From Acidobacteriota bacterium (GTDB taxonomy: Bacteria; Acidobacteriota; Terriglobia; Acidiferrales; UBA7541), in NCBI GenBank assembly GCA_018268785.1, contig JAFDVY010000028.1, positions 1-36,477 of the forward strand: a stretch of DNA of 36,477 bases. The letters are read 5' to 3'. Each line of letters starts with the position of its first letter. Position 1 is the first letter of the stretch. Shown here one piece after another: positions 24,741 through 33,309 of the stretch. Position numbers and translations under genes: made by a program. Under the pieces are notes generated by a model. It made no database searches. It saw only the letters and a program-made list of their open reading frames with translations, and was not told the origin of the DNA.

Positions 24741-24830
24741 TTTTGAAGCTCCTTGGGGAGAGCGGAGTTCGGAGGGTACCTTGCGGGCAAGTAGACAACC
24801 AGGAACACCGAGTGTCAAGAAAATCTTTAT

Positions 24831-26108
24831 TTAGGGAAGGGCAGCGGGAGTTTCTGGGAGAAGTGCTGCTTCGGGACTTTTTCGCAGGACGTAGAGGGCA
24901 ATGAGAAGAGAGCAAGCTAGAAGAGCTGCCGCGAGGAGATACGGTGCGCCGGGCACGTGAAATTTCGCTGTTGGCGAGATGGCGGCCGAAAAAACCTGTG
25001 TATAGATAATTGGGCCAGCCATTCCAGTGAGAGCGCGAAGGGAGTTGATGCCCCCCTGGAGCTTACCCTGGGAAGAATGGTCCACGTGCTTCGCCATGAG
25101 CGACTGAATGGCTGGAGCGGCGATACCCCAGAGTGCGACGAAAGGAATGGTTGCAAGAACGATCCAACCCTTGGGTGCCAGACCAAAACAAATGAAGCCG
25201 ATGGTGCCGTAAGCCAAGCCGGAAGTGAGGCTGATGCGTTCTCCGAATTTTTTAACATAGGGGCCGACGAGCAAGCCGGAAACAAGCGCGGCGCTGATGC
25301 CAACCACGCCAAGAGAGATCCCAACGTCGCGGTTGTTCCAGGCATAACGGTATTCGGAATAGAGCGCCCAGACGGACATGAGGGACTGGTGGGCCAAATA
25401 GTAGAGTGTGACGACGACAGCGAGGCCGGCAAGCTCAGGATGGGAACGAAACAATTTGAGGGAGCCAAGAGGATTGGCCATGTGCCAGGCGGATTTGGCG
25501 CGGCGCTCTTTGGGGAGAGATTCGGGGAGAACGAAAAAGCCGTAAAGCGCGTTGATCAGGCTGAGCGCGGCTGCGGCCCAAAAAGGGAAACGCAGGTTGT
25601 AATTGCCCAGGATGCCGCCGATTACAGGACCGATGACAAATCCGAGGCCGAAGGCGGCGCTGATCAGGCCGAAGGCCTTTGCGCGCTTATCTGGGGTCGT
25701 TGTGTCCGTTACGTAAGCGAACGCCGTTGAAACATTGGAAGTGGTAATGCCGGAAATGAGGCGACCGAGAAAGAGCCAGCGGAGCGACGGGGCCAGGGCC
25801 ATCAGGATGTAGTCAAAGCCAAGACCAAAGCACGAGATTAAGATGACAGGACGGCGGCCGAAACGGTCGGACCAAGCGCCGAGGATGGGCGAGAAGATGA
25901 ATTGCATGGTGGCCCAGGCGAGACCGAAGTAGCCGATCATCGTGGAAGCGCGCGCGAAGTCGCCGCCCTCGAAGCTGCGGATCAGATCAGGGAAGATGGG
26001 GGCGATGATGCCGAAGGAAAGAAAGTCGAAGCCAACCATGACCAGGATGAATGTGAAAGCCGCTTTGCTGGGAGTTTTTTCTGGACGTGGGGATGAAGGG
26101 AAAGGCAC
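24831..26108 (-). CDS. Major facilitator superfamily exporter, TetA-like (DHA1)
   Basis: The 425-residue protein has twelve predicted membrane helices. Motif A of the MFS lies between helices 2 and 3 (GAWSDRFGRRPVIL), and the antiporter motif C-like segment is AFGLGFVIGPVIGGILG. The sequence is closest in pattern to the TCR/Tet family of drug:H+ antiporters (GFDFLSFGIIAPIFPDLIRSF at helix 1; LFLGRLISGITTSNVSTAFAYVTDTT at helices 4-5). Its substrate cannot be assigned; many such proteins in soil bacteria do not confer resistance. The GTG start at 26108 has AGGAG five bases upstream. No TetR-type regulator is next to it. Confidence 0.87.
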   Translation of the reverse strand: MPFPSSPRPEKTPSKAAFTFILVMVGFDFLSFGIIAPIFPDLIRSFEGGDFARASTMIGYFGLAWATMQFIFSPILGAWSDRFGRRPVILISCFGLGFDYILMALAPSLRWLFLGRLISGITTSNVSTAFAYVTDTTTPDKRAKAFGLISAAFGLGFVIGPVIGGILGNYNLRFPFWAAAALSLINALYGFFVLPESLPKERRAKSAWHMANPLGSLKLFRSHPELAGLAVVVTLYYLAHQSLMSVWALYSEYRYAWNNRDVGISLGVVGISAALVSGLLVGPYVKKFGERISLTSGLAYGTIGFICFGLAPKGWIVLATIPFVALWGIAAPAIQSLMAKHVDHSSQGKLQGGINSLRALTGMAGPIIYTQVFSAAISPTAKFHVPGAPYLLAAALLACSLLIALYVLRKSPEAALLPETPAALP

Positions 26109-26209
26109 TTAAGCTCCTGACTTGCTCAATTATTGTAACGAGGAAGAGCGGAGTTGGAAACGGGCGGTTTGGAGAGCGAAAGACCAGGATTTGGTATAGC
26201 AGTTGCCGG

Positions 26210-27880
26210 TCAGACTTCGAGGATGACGGGGAGGATGAGGGGGCGTTTGGAGGTCTGTTTGTTGATGTAGCGTTTCAGGTCTACGCGGATTTTTTCCTTA
26301 ATTACCGAGTAATCGGACATTTCCTCCGAGTTGGAAGCGTTGATGGTGCGGAGAACGACGTCGCGCGCGCCGACCATCAGGTCGCTGCCATTGTCGCTGA
26401 TGAAGCCGCGAGTGACGATCTCGGGTTGCGATTCGAGATTGCCGGTGTGTTTGTCGATGGCAATGATGGGGACGACGACGCCATCTTCGGAAAGGTGTTT
26501 GCGCTCGCGGACGACGACTTCTTCGACTTCTTCGAGCGACCCGGAATCGACGAGAACGCGGCCAGCAGTGACGGGATCGCGGCGGAAGGCGCCGTCTTCC
26601 GTGAATTCAATGCATTTACCGTCTTCGAGGAGCAGGATTTCGCCGGAGACGCTTCCGACCTGATGAGCGAGCGCTGCGTGACGGAAGAGATGGCGATATT
26701 CGCCGTGAACAGGAATGAAATATTTCGGCCTGACTAACTGGAGAAGAAGTTTTTGTTCTTCCTGACTGGCATGGCCGGAAACGTGAATGATGCCTGCGGA
26801 GTTGTCGTAATAGACGAGCGCGCGGCGGCGGAACATGTGGTCGAGCATTCGAAAGATGGCTTTTTCGTTTCCCGGAATGATGCGCGAAGAGAGGATGACC
26901 GTATCGTTTTCATCGACTGAAACGAAACGATGATTGTCTACGGCGATGCGGGAGAGAGATGACATGGGTTCGGCTTGCGAGCCGGATGCGAGGACAATAA
27001 GCTTGCGCGGTTCGAAGCCGCGGATGTCCTGTGAACGGACGACCATGCCATCGGGAATGTTGAGACATTCGAGATTGTGAGCGATCTCGACGTTGTCGAC
27101 CATGCTGCGGCCGACGAAAGCGACCTTGCGGCCGACGCGCTGGGCAATGTCGATGACCTGCTGAATTCGATGAATGGAGGATGCGAAGCAAGAAAGAATG
27201 ACTCGGCGTGGCGCGGAACGGCAAAGTTCTTCGATGCGTGGCACGACCGCGCGCTCTGAGGGTGTGTAGCCAGGTCGCTCGACATTGGTGGAATCGGAAA
27301 AGAGGGCGAGGACGCCTTCGTTGCCGTATTTCGCGAACGTCGCGATGTCAAAGCCAGCGCCGTTGACGGGTGTGTGGTCAATTTTGAAGTCGCCGGTGTG
27401 GATGATGACGCCGATGGGTGTGCGAACGGCTAGCGCGACGCAATCAATCGTGCTGTGCGTGACGGGAATGAATTCGATTTCGTAGGGACCAATTTCGATG
27501 CGACGGCCGGGAATGACTTCGCGCAGCGTGGAGGATTCGAGCAGGCCGGCTTCTTCGAGGCGTTTTTTGACGAGTGCGAGCGTGAAGCGAGTGCCGAAAA
27601 CGGGAACATTCAGATCGCGCAGGATGTAAGGCAGAGCGCCGATGTGATCTTCGTGGCCGTGAGTGAGAACGATGGCGCGAACGTGCTGGCGATTCTGCTT
27701 GAGATAGGCGATGTCCGGAATGACGAGGTCGATGCCGAGAAGCTCGGACTCGGGGAACATCATGCCCGCGTCAATGACAATGATGTCGTCGCCGAAACGA
27801 AGCGCCATCATGTTCATGCCAAATTCGCCGAGACCGCCGAGAGGGATTGCGCGCAGCGATTGCGATGAAGACTTGCTCAA
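26210..27880 (-). CDS. rnj: Ribonuclease J (metallo-beta-lactamase/beta-CASP)
   Basis: The 556-residue protein is a complete RNase J, a 5'-3' exonuclease and endonuclease in mRNA decay and rRNA maturation. The zinc site motif HGHEDH is at residues 74-79, with further ligands in VTHS, HTGDFKID and the C-terminal HVSGHASQEE. The beta-CASP domain includes FSDSTNVERPG and GSQAEPMSSLSRIA. The short C-terminal domain is present. The start is a TTG at 27880: no ATG or GTG gives the N-terminal LRAIPLGGLGEFG, and GGAG stands 11 bases upstream, so translation initiation is probably modest. RNase J rather than RNase E as a main decay enzyme fits Acidobacteriota. Confidence 0.96.
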   Translation of the reverse strand: MSKSSSQSLRAIPLGGLGEFGMNMMALRFGDDIIVIDAGMMFPESELLGIDLVIPDIAYLKQNRQHVRAIVLTHGHEDHIGALPYILRDLNVPVFGTRFTLALVKKRLEEAGLLESSTLREVIPGRRIEIGPYEIEFIPVTHSTIDCVALAVRTPIGVIIHTGDFKIDHTPVNGAGFDIATFAKYGNEGVLALFSDSTNVERPGYTPSERAVVPRIEELCRSAPRRVILSCFASSIHRIQQVIDIAQRVGRKVAFVGRSMVDNVEIAHNLECLNIPDGMVVRSQDIRGFEPRKLIVLASGSQAEPMSSLSRIAVDNHRFVSVDENDTVILSSRIIPGNEKAIFRMLDHMFRRRALVYYDNSAGIIHVSGHASQEEQKLLLQLVRPKYFIPVHGEYRHLFRHAALAHQVGSVSGEILLLEDGKCIEFTEDGAFRRDPVTAGRVLVDSGSLEEVEEVVVRERKHLSEDGVVVPIIAIDKHTGNLESQPEIVTRGFISDNGSDLMVGARDVVLRTINASNSEEMSDYSVIKEKIRVDLKRYINKQTSKRPLILPVILEV

Positions 27881-27978
27881 AGAGATGTCAGCTCCAGTTA
27901 ACAGGTAATCCTATCACAGCGGCAAATGAGACCAGAGATCCGATACCAGCAACCAGCTCGAAAAAAGAGAAGATCAAA

Positions 27979-28296
27979 CTAATCTTTATCGCCGCCTGTA
28001 AAAAGGTGAACAATGACGACAAGCACGACTGCGCCGACAGTTGCTGCAGCGAGTGAATAGATCCAACCGCCGGTTCCAGTGCCGACTTCGAGTTTGCGAA
28101 AGATCCAGCCTCCGAGAACGGAGCCGATCAGGCCGAGGAGAATGTCCGTCAGGCAACCGTAGCCGCGGCCGCGCGCGATTTTTCCAGCGAGCCAACCGGC
28201 GACGAGTCCGAGAAAAACCCAACTAAGGAAGCCACGATCGATTACCACGCCGAATATTTGATCCACGAGCGCGAGTGAGAGAAAAACGGAGAACAT
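27979..28296 (-). CDS. GlsB/YeaQ/YmgE-family small membrane protein
   Basis: The 105-residue protein belongs to the transglycosylase-associated (GlsB/YeaQ) family of small glycine-rich membrane proteins. Three hydrophobic helices are visible: the N-terminal one, FLSWVFLGLVAGWLAGKIARG, then DILLGLIGSVLGGWIF and the last AAATVGAVVLVVIVHLF. GxxxG-type spacing is typical. Members respond to general stress, but no biochemical activity is established. AAGGAG lies five bases before the ATG at 28296. The gene lies between aguA and the RNase J gene, all on the minus strand. Confidence 0.85.
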   Translation of the reverse strand: MFSVFLSLALVDQIFGVVIDRGFLSWVFLGLVAGWLAGKIARGRGYGCLTDILLGLIGSVLGGWIFRKLEVGTGTGGWIYSLAAATVGAVVLVVIVHLFTGGDKD

Positions 28297-28386
28297 GCAA
28301 GCTCCTTAGAAGATGATGTGGACTGTGGAGAAAGTGTAGCAGACGCAGGGAGGAGCGGGCCGTTCCAGGAGTCGGCGCTATATGAG

Positions 28387-29460
28387 CTAGCGTGGTGACG
28401 GAATTTGTTGGGTCATGCAATGGATTGTGCCGAGGCCGAGGACGAGATCGCGGCAATAGATGCCAACGACTTCGCGGCCGGGAAGATGTTTAGCGATGAT
28501 GTTGAGCGCGACGCGATCGTTTGCGTCGTTGAAGACGGGAACGAGGACAAGTTTGTTGGCGATGTAGAAATTTGCGTAGCTGGCGGGGAGGCGCTGGCCG
28601 CCGAAATAAACTGGCACGGGCATGGGAAGTACTTCGACGCGGAGTGGCTTGCCGTCCTGGTCGTTGCTCGCTTTCAGTAATGCGAGATTTTCCTGTAGAT
28701 GGTTGTAGTTAGCGTCGTCGCGGTTTTCTTCGAGGATAGTAAGAACGGTGTTCTCATTCACAAACCGGGAAAGGTCATCCACGTGGCCGTGGGTGTCGTC
28801 GCCGGCGATTCCGTTTTTCAGCCAAAGGACGTTGGTCACGCCGAATTGATTGCGAAAGACTTCTTCGTAGTCCTGTTTTGAAAATCCCGGATTGCGCTCT
28901 TGAATCTTGCTCTGCAGACATTCCTCGGTAGTGAGAAGCGTGCCGCGACCGTTTACGTCGATTGAACCGCCTTCAAGGATGACTCGTTTTCCATTGTAGG
29001 CAGGGAGAAAGAGTCTCTTTTTGAGAGATTTGTTGGCGGCTGTGACGATTTTGGCGTCTTTCTTGTGATTGGAATATTTTGCCCAGCCGTTGAAAACAAA
29101 ATTGTTGAAAGCAACCTCGCCGGAGGGATTTTTCACGCAGATAGGCCCGGAATCTCGCATCCAGCCGCGATCGGTGGGAATTCGGAAAAAAGTGACAGCG
29201 TCGAGATTGACGTGGGATTTTTTTAGAATAGCGCGGACGCGAGATTCGTCCGCTTTATTTTCGACAAACAGAAAAACCTTTTCGACGCGCGCCAGATGGC
29301 GAACAATTTCGGCAAAAGCCCATGGAATTGGAGAGAATTTTCCGGGCCAGTCGGTCAGTTCGTGCGGCCAGCCGAGCCACGTGCCTTCGTGGGGTTCCCA
29401 TTCGGCGGGCATGCGGTAGCCAAGGGAGAAGGGTGAGATTTGGGAAGTTGATTTGGGCAT
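28387..29460 (-). CDS. aguA: Agmatine deiminase
   Basis: The 357-residue enzyme converts agmatine to N-carbamoylputrescine and ammonia in the cytoplasm. It has the penta-bladed guanidine-modifying fold: RMPAEWEPHEGTWLGWPH at the start, the DRGWMRDSGP loop with the substrate-binding Asp/Arg, GGSIDVNG, DDTHGHVDDLSRF with the catalytic His and Asp, and the nucleophile Cys348 in GTIHCMTQQ. Length is normal. No good Shine-Dalgarno precedes the ATG. It follows aguB by 72 bases, so the two are probably one transcript, and together they complete the route from agmatine to putrescine. Confidence 0.96.
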   Translation of the reverse strand: MPKSTSQISPFSLGYRMPAEWEPHEGTWLGWPHELTDWPGKFSPIPWAFAEIVRHLARVEKVFLFVENKADESRVRAILKKSHVNLDAVTFFRIPTDRGWMRDSGPICVKNPSGEVAFNNFVFNGWAKYSNHKKDAKIVTAANKSLKKRLFLPAYNGKRVILEGGSIDVNGRGTLLTTEECLQSKIQERNPGFSKQDYEEVFRNQFGVTNVLWLKNGIAGDDTHGHVDDLSRFVNENTVLTILEENRDDANYNHLQENLALLKASNDQDGKPLRVEVLPMPVPVYFGGQRLPASYANFYIANKLVLVPVFNDANDRVALNIIAKHLPGREVVGIYCRDLVLGLGTIHCMTQQIPSPR

Positions 29461-29484
29461 TGATTTAGAAAGAAAGGGAATTTA

Positions 29485-29519
29485 ACGCAGAGATCGCAGA
29501 GCCCAGAGAGCACAGAGAA
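29485..29519. repeat. Short CGCAGAG-type purine-rich repeat between aguA and aguB
   Basis: Within 35 bases of the aguB-aguA gap the phrases ACGCAGAG, TCGCAGAG, CCAGAGAG and CACAGAGA follow one another at about 8-9 base intervals. This pattern is like short dispersed intergenic repeats found in several phyla. It is not a coding sequence. Confidence 0.5.
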
Positions 29520-29532
29520 TTCTGCAAAAAAG

Positions 29533-30423
29533 TCATTCGCCGAGCCAGCGATTGAGGATGGGTTGATAAGCGTCGATTCGGCGATCGCGAAGGAATGGCC
29601 AGTTGCGACGAGTTTCCTCGGACTTTTTGGAGTCACACTCGACTACGAGGATCTCTTCTTTTTCACCGCCAGCTTGCGCGGCGATTTGTCCGAAGGGGTC
29701 GGCGACGAACGAATTGCCCCAGAATTCGAGACCGGGGTCGCCTTTGGCGGGATCGCCTTCGTAGCCGACGCGATTCACGACGGCGACATAGGTTCCATTG
29801 GCGATAGCGTGGGCACGCTGGATCGTGCGCCAAGCGTCCAGTTGTGCGGCGCCGAATTCTGCTTTCTCTTTTGGGTGCCAGCCGATACTCGTCGGGTAAA
29901 AGATGACTTGCGCGCCACTGAGGGCCGTGAGGCGCGAACCCTCCGGATACCACTGATCCCAGCAAATCTGGACGCCGATGCGGGCGTATTTCGTGTCGAA
30001 ATTCGGAAAACCGAGATCGCCGGGCGTGAAATAGAATTTCTCGTAATAGAGGGGGTCGTCAGGAATGTGCATCTTGCGATATTTGCCGAGGTAAGAGCCG
30101 TCAGCGTCGAGAACTGCACAAGTGTTGTGATAAACGCCGGCGGCGCGGCGCTCAAACAAGGAAGCGACGATGGCAACTTTCTTTTCCTTGGCGACTTGTG
30201 CGAAAGCGTTCGTGGCGGGGCCGGGAATCGTTTCCGCGAGATCGAAGAGCGCAGCGTCTTCCGTACGGCAGAAATACTCGCCGCGAAAAAGTTCGTCCAT
30301 GCAAATGATTTGCGCGCCAAGTGCGGCTGCTTCCTTCACTTTTTCAATTGCGCGCGAGAGATTTTCGTCGGCGTTCTTCGTGGACTTCATCTGCACGAGG
30401 CCGATTGTGAATTTGTCCGCCAT
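29533..30423 (-). CDS. aguB: N-carbamoylputrescine amidase
   Basis: The 296-residue protein is a nitrilase-superfamily amidohydrolase with the full Glu-Lys-Cys catalytic set: Glu44 in MDELFRGEYF, Lys117 in YRKMHIPDD and Cys154 in GVQICWDQWYPEG. These exact flanks are those of N-carbamoylputrescine amidase, which releases putrescine, CO2 and ammonia. The C-terminus (NWPFLRDRRIDAYQPI) is also characteristic of the family. It is upstream of aguA on the same strand and is divergent from the deoxyhypusine-synthase-like gene, with a 169-base gap that probably carries promoters in both directions. No strong ribosome-binding site is visible before the ATG. Confidence 0.96.
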   Translation of the reverse strand: MADKFTIGLVQMKSTKNADENLSRAIEKVKEAAALGAQIICMDELFRGEYFCRTEDAALFDLAETIPGPATNAFAQVAKEKKVAIVASLFERRAAGVYHNTCAVLDADGSYLGKYRKMHIPDDPLYYEKFYFTPGDLGFPNFDTKYARIGVQICWDQWYPEGSRLTALSGAQVIFYPTSIGWHPKEKAEFGAAQLDAWRTIQRAHAIANGTYVAVVNRVGYEGDPAKGDPGLEFWGNSFVADPFGQIAAQAGGEKEEILVVECDSKKSEETRRNWPFLRDRRIDAYQPILNRWLGE

Positions 30424-30474
30424 GCTGTGTATCGTAACACGTGCGCAAAAAATTGCAGAGAGCGAGAAAGTGCT

Positions 30475-30504
30475 TTGACTCGGTCGAAGAAGAAAAAGTA
30501 AGAT
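30475..30504 (+). promoter_or_regulatory. Possible promoter of the deoxyhypusine-synthase-like gene
   Basis: TTGACT (30475-30480, five of six) and TAAGAT (30499-30504, four of six) are 18 bases apart. The inferred leader is about 80 bases and contains a small CCTG/CAGG hairpin near 30560. It is in the divergent gap with aguB. Confidence 0.5.
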
Positions 30505-30592
30505 GCGCAGAGAAAAGTGCTGGATTCATTTGCAGATTCTTGCCGGTGTAGCGAACCTGTAATGCAGGGGTCATTGAACCGCTAGGAGCGAA

Positions 30593-31708
30593 ATGGCGAA
30601 GCCAAAAAAGACGGCAAAACAAAATCAGTCGAAAATCTCTGGCATGGGAAAAGGCAAGACAGTGACCGGCCGTGTGCTGCACGATCCCGTGCGCGACAAA
30701 CTGCTGCCAATCTTTCCGCTCGATCTTTCGAAAGTGACGTCGATTGATTCTTTGGTCCGCGCGATGGGCGACACGGCATATACCGCGCGGCAAGTTGGCG
30801 ACGGTGCGGACGTGCTGGAGGCTATGGCGCGCGACAAGGATTGTTTCGTGGTAATGACTCTCGCCGGCGCGTTGACCGTCGGCAAAATGGGCTTGATTTT
30901 CTGCGATTTGATTGAAAGCGGAATCGTGAAAGCGATTGTTTCCACCGGCGCACTCATGGCGCATGGACTTGTGGAAGCGACGGGTCTTTCCCATTTCCGA
31001 TATGACCCGACGAAGATGGACGACAAGCAATTATTCCACGCCGGCTACAACCGCGTTTACGATTCGCTTGAACCCGAGACGAATCTAGATCACGTGGAAG
31101 ACGTGATGGATCACATCCTGGACGAGTGGGATGACGAAGAAACTGTTTGCAGTTGGAAGGTGCACCGGAGGATTGGGGAGTATTTGCACAGGACGGCTCC
31201 AGGGCGGGGAATTCTGAAGTCCGCGTATCACCATAATGTGCCCATTTTCGTTCCGGCGTTTTCGGATTCGGAGTTAGGGATTGATTTTGCGCTGCACAAG
31301 ATTACGCGTCAGAGGCAGAATCGGCCCGTGCTGCGATTTGACCCGTTCGAGGATTTCGAGAAGTTTGCGGACACGATGCTGGCGACGAAACGGATGGGGA
31401 TTTTTACGGTTGGCGGCGGCGTGCCGCGCAACTGGTCGCAACAATTTGGCGTATATGCGGAGCTGCTGGCGCGGCGCGGATACAAGAATCTGCCGTTGAA
31501 GCGTTACAACTACGGATTGCGAATTTGCCCGGAACCTGTGCATTGGGGCGGATTGAGCGGCAGCACCTATACGGAGGCCGTGTCGTGGGGGAAGTTTGTT
31601 CCGCCGGAAGAGGGCGGCAGGTTTGCGGAAGTGTTTGAAGATGCGACGGTGGCGTTGCCGCTGATTGTGGGAGCGGTGCTGGAACGCCTGAATTATTTCA
31701 AGCGATAA
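30593..31708 (+). CDS. Deoxyhypusine synthase-like protein (NAD-dependent aminobutyl/aminopropyl-transferase family)
   Basis: The 371-residue protein has the deoxyhypusine synthase fold: VVMTLAGALTVGKMGLIFCDLIESGIVKAIVSTGA (NAD-binding half), then VPIFVPAFSDSELG, GIFTVGGGVPRNW and STYTEAVSWGK near the end, the last being a strong family signature. Eukaryotic and archaeal enzymes transfer the aminobutyl group of spermidine to eIF5A; bacteria have no eIF5A and keep DHS-like proteins of uncertain function, often suspected to act on small polyamines. The catalytic Lys of the GGGVxK motif is Arg279 here, and the GGVEED acid pair is replaced by TGALMAHGL. AGGAG lies just upstream of ATG 30593. Its place beside putrescine genes suggests a homospermidine- or spermidine-type product, which is inference. 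Confidence 0.88.
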   Translation: MAKPKKTAKQNQSKISGMGKGKTVTGRVLHDPVRDKLLPIFPLDLSKVTSIDSLVRAMGDTAYTARQVGDGADVLEAMARDKDCFVVMTLAGALTVGKMGLIFCDLIESGIVKAIVSTGALMAHGLVEATGLSHFRYDPTKMDDKQLFHAGYNRVYDSLEPETNLDHVEDVMDHILDEWDDEETVCSWKVHRRIGEYLHRTAPGRGILKSAYHHNVPIFVPAFSDSELGIDFALHKITRQRQNRPVLRFDPFEDFEKFADTMLATKRMGIFTVGGGVPRNWSQQFGVYAELLARRGYKNLPLKRYNYGLRICPEPVHWGGLSGSTYTEAVSWGKFVPPEEGGRFAEVFEDATVALPLIVGAVLERLNYFKR

Positions 31709-31762
31709 GAATTTTCGATTAGTGGCTGACGATAGCGAACGATTTGGACAGGTAGTTCCCGC

Positions 31763-31798
31763 CAAAAACAAAAACGCCGCCTGGAGTGACAGGCGGCG
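31763..31798 (-). terminator. Intrinsic terminator of the arginine decarboxylase gene
   Basis: On the minus strand GCCGCCTG pairs with CAGGCGGC (nine pairs with the flanking C-G) around a six-base loop, followed by TTTTTGTTTTT. This is a textbook rho-independent terminator located 24 bases past the pdaD stop. Because the stem is symmetric it may also slow plus-strand transcription from the DHS-like gene. Confidence 0.9.
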
Positions 31799-31821
31799 CC
31801 GAAAAAAATGAATGAGAAAAC

Positions 31822-32379
31822 TTAGTCGTCTTCGCCGATAAGGATAGCCGCGCCAAGGACGGTCGTCCACAGACCGCGCTTGTCGCCGACTGCGGATTGT
31901 GTGACGTTCATGGTGCGAACGATTTTATTCGAGATGCGGTAAACCTCTTTTTTCTCGTCCCAGCTCAAGTCCGGATCAAATTCGACGTTCAACGTAGTAG
32001 CGAGCATCTCTGCTGCGAGCTCTTCTGCATATTCCCCGGCGACTTCTTCGGTTTCGCCGAAGGAGTGATGCTCGGAGAGATAGCCGTACATGGATTTGTC
32101 GCTCGGAAGAGCAAGGCCGATGCTGGCGGCGATCAGGCGGTGCGGTTCCTTGGTGGAATTCTCGCTAATGACCGTGAACGCGACTTGTCCCGGCTTGATG
32201 TGCTTCAAGCCTTCGCTGCGTGAAATCAATTTGCAATTCGGCGGGAAGATAGAAGAGACGCGAACGATGTTGCAGGCCGCGATGCCCGCGTTGCGGAGCG
32301 CGAGCTCAAAACTGGAAAGCCTTTCCCGATGTTTACCGACGCCTTTGGTGAGAAATATTTTCTTAGCGACGAACGCCAT
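31822..32379 (-). CDS. pdaD: Pyruvoyl-dependent arginine decarboxylase
   Basis: The product (185 aa from ATG 32379) makes agmatine from arginine. It self-cleaves between two serines to form a pyruvoyl group at the start of the beta-chain's partner: here [13 protein letters not shown] puts the Ser42-Ser43 site where the family has VSSILPP. Other matches are [18 protein letters not shown] and the acidic [13 protein letters not shown] chose ATG 32379 because the family begins there ([17 protein letters not shown]); the frame extends to 32451 but that part is a hydrophobic, non-homologous stretch. No Shine-Dalgarno is close by. A strong terminator follows. It supplies agmatine to aguA. Confidence 0.94.
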   Translation of the reverse strand: MAFVAKKIFLTKGVGKHRERLSSFELALRNAGIAACNIVRVSSIFPPNCKLISRSEGLKHIKPGQVAFTVISENSTKEPHRLIAASIGLALPSDKSMYGYLSEHHSFGETEEVAGEYAEELAAEMLATTLNVEFDPDLSWDEKKEVYRISNKIVRTMNVTQSAVGDKRGLWTTVLGAAILIGEDD

Positions 32380-32535
32380 GGTGCCGGTATGAAGCCTCCG
32401 TGAGTGATGTTCGCGAGAAAAAACCGCGCAATGGAAAAGTAACAAGAACACTCACGCGAGTCAACGCCAATCGCAGCTATTTCAAGGACCTGAAGCGGTG
32501 TTAATGCGGAGTTACAGCGCGAAAGCTTCGATGCT

Positions 32536-33135
32536 TCATTCGCCGGTAAGATGCTGGATCAATTTTCCGAGGGGCTTGCAGAGAGCGTTGATCTTGTTGA
32601 CGTCGTCGGAAGTGAAGTCCGCTCCGGAGAGGGCCGCACTGCTACCTTTGCGGCTTACCTGGAAGACTCCAACAACCTTGCCTTCGGAAAGGATGGGCGC
32701 GCTGACAATTTTTTGAATCGCTTCGGCGCTGAGCGATTCAGCCTTGACACCTTCGAAGACACTGGCATGGCGAGTTTCGTGAAAACGATTGTCCAGTTCC
32801 GTGCGGTTTTCGCGGGCGGTGCGAGCTGCGAGCGCGGATGGACTTGAAAGAGGAATGAAGCCGACGTTCCTGAGCGCCTGGGGAACGAGAAAATGAAGGT
32901 GGCGCCACTTTGTAGAGACGGCGAGGATTGCCACTTCTTCCGGTTTCACGCCGAGCGCCTTTGCAATGCGTTCTGCGAGTGCGGGCAAAGAGATTTCCTG
33001 TTCTCCCGGCTTTTGCGTGGAGACTGCCGCGGCGAGACGTTCGAGTTCAGAGACCAGGCCTGCGCTGCTCATGGGGACCGTGTGTCCGTCGGCGCCCGCT
33101 ACCGGGGAAAAGGTCCGGAGGGGAGTTTTGATCAA
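32536..33135 (-). CDS. GAF-domain-like protein of unknown role
   Basis: The 199-residue protein is dominated by a probable GAF fold: a helix with VSELERLAAAVS and a polar-helix region (EISLPALAERIAKALGV), then VAILAVST, IPLSSPSALAARTAREN, and near the end IVSAPILSEGKVVGVFQVSRKG followed by GADFTSDDVNKINALCKPLG. The last segment is the typical strand-helix end of GAF domains. No ligand-binding Cys pattern or output domain (kinase, GGDEF, HTH) is present, so it would work as a stand-alone sensor or adaptor. The start is uncertain: TTG at 33135 or ATG at 33072, neither with a good ribosome site. It is divergent from sdhC. Confidence 0.7.
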   Translation of the reverse strand: MIKTPLRTFSPVAGADGHTVPMSSAGLVSELERLAAAVSTQKPGEQEISLPALAERIAKALGVKPEEVAILAVSTKWRHLHFLVPQALRNVGFIPLSSPSALAARTARENRTELDNRFHETRHASVFEGVKAESLSAEAIQKIVSAPILSEGKVVGVFQVSRKGSSAALSGADFTSDDVNKINALCKPLGKLIQHLTGE

Positions 33136-33207
33136 GATACCAGCGTGGGAACGGATAGGAAGCAGAAAAAATTCTGAATGTTTCGTAATTTTCGAAGCCT
33201 GAACTAT

Positions 33208-33235
33208 TTGCGCGCATAGTCTCGGCTGCTATACT
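33208..33235 (+). promoter_or_regulatory. Probable promoter of sdhCAB
   Basis: TTGCGC (33208-33213) and TATACT (33230-33235) are 16 bases apart; the -10 matches five of six positions. It lies 75 bases before the sdhC start and reads toward the sdh genes. Confidence 0.5.
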
Positions 33236-33309
33236 AATGGAGCCGCAAGCAAGAAATGTCTCCTCTGTATCGCGCAAGCGAATGGAAGGAGGGCTGCGGC
33301 GGAGAGGGC

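Noticed and set aside
24831..26108. Calling the MFS transporter a tetracycline-resistance gene
   Set aside because: Only superfamily motifs are visible; there is no TetR regulator or mobile element, and substrate cannot be read from the sequence.
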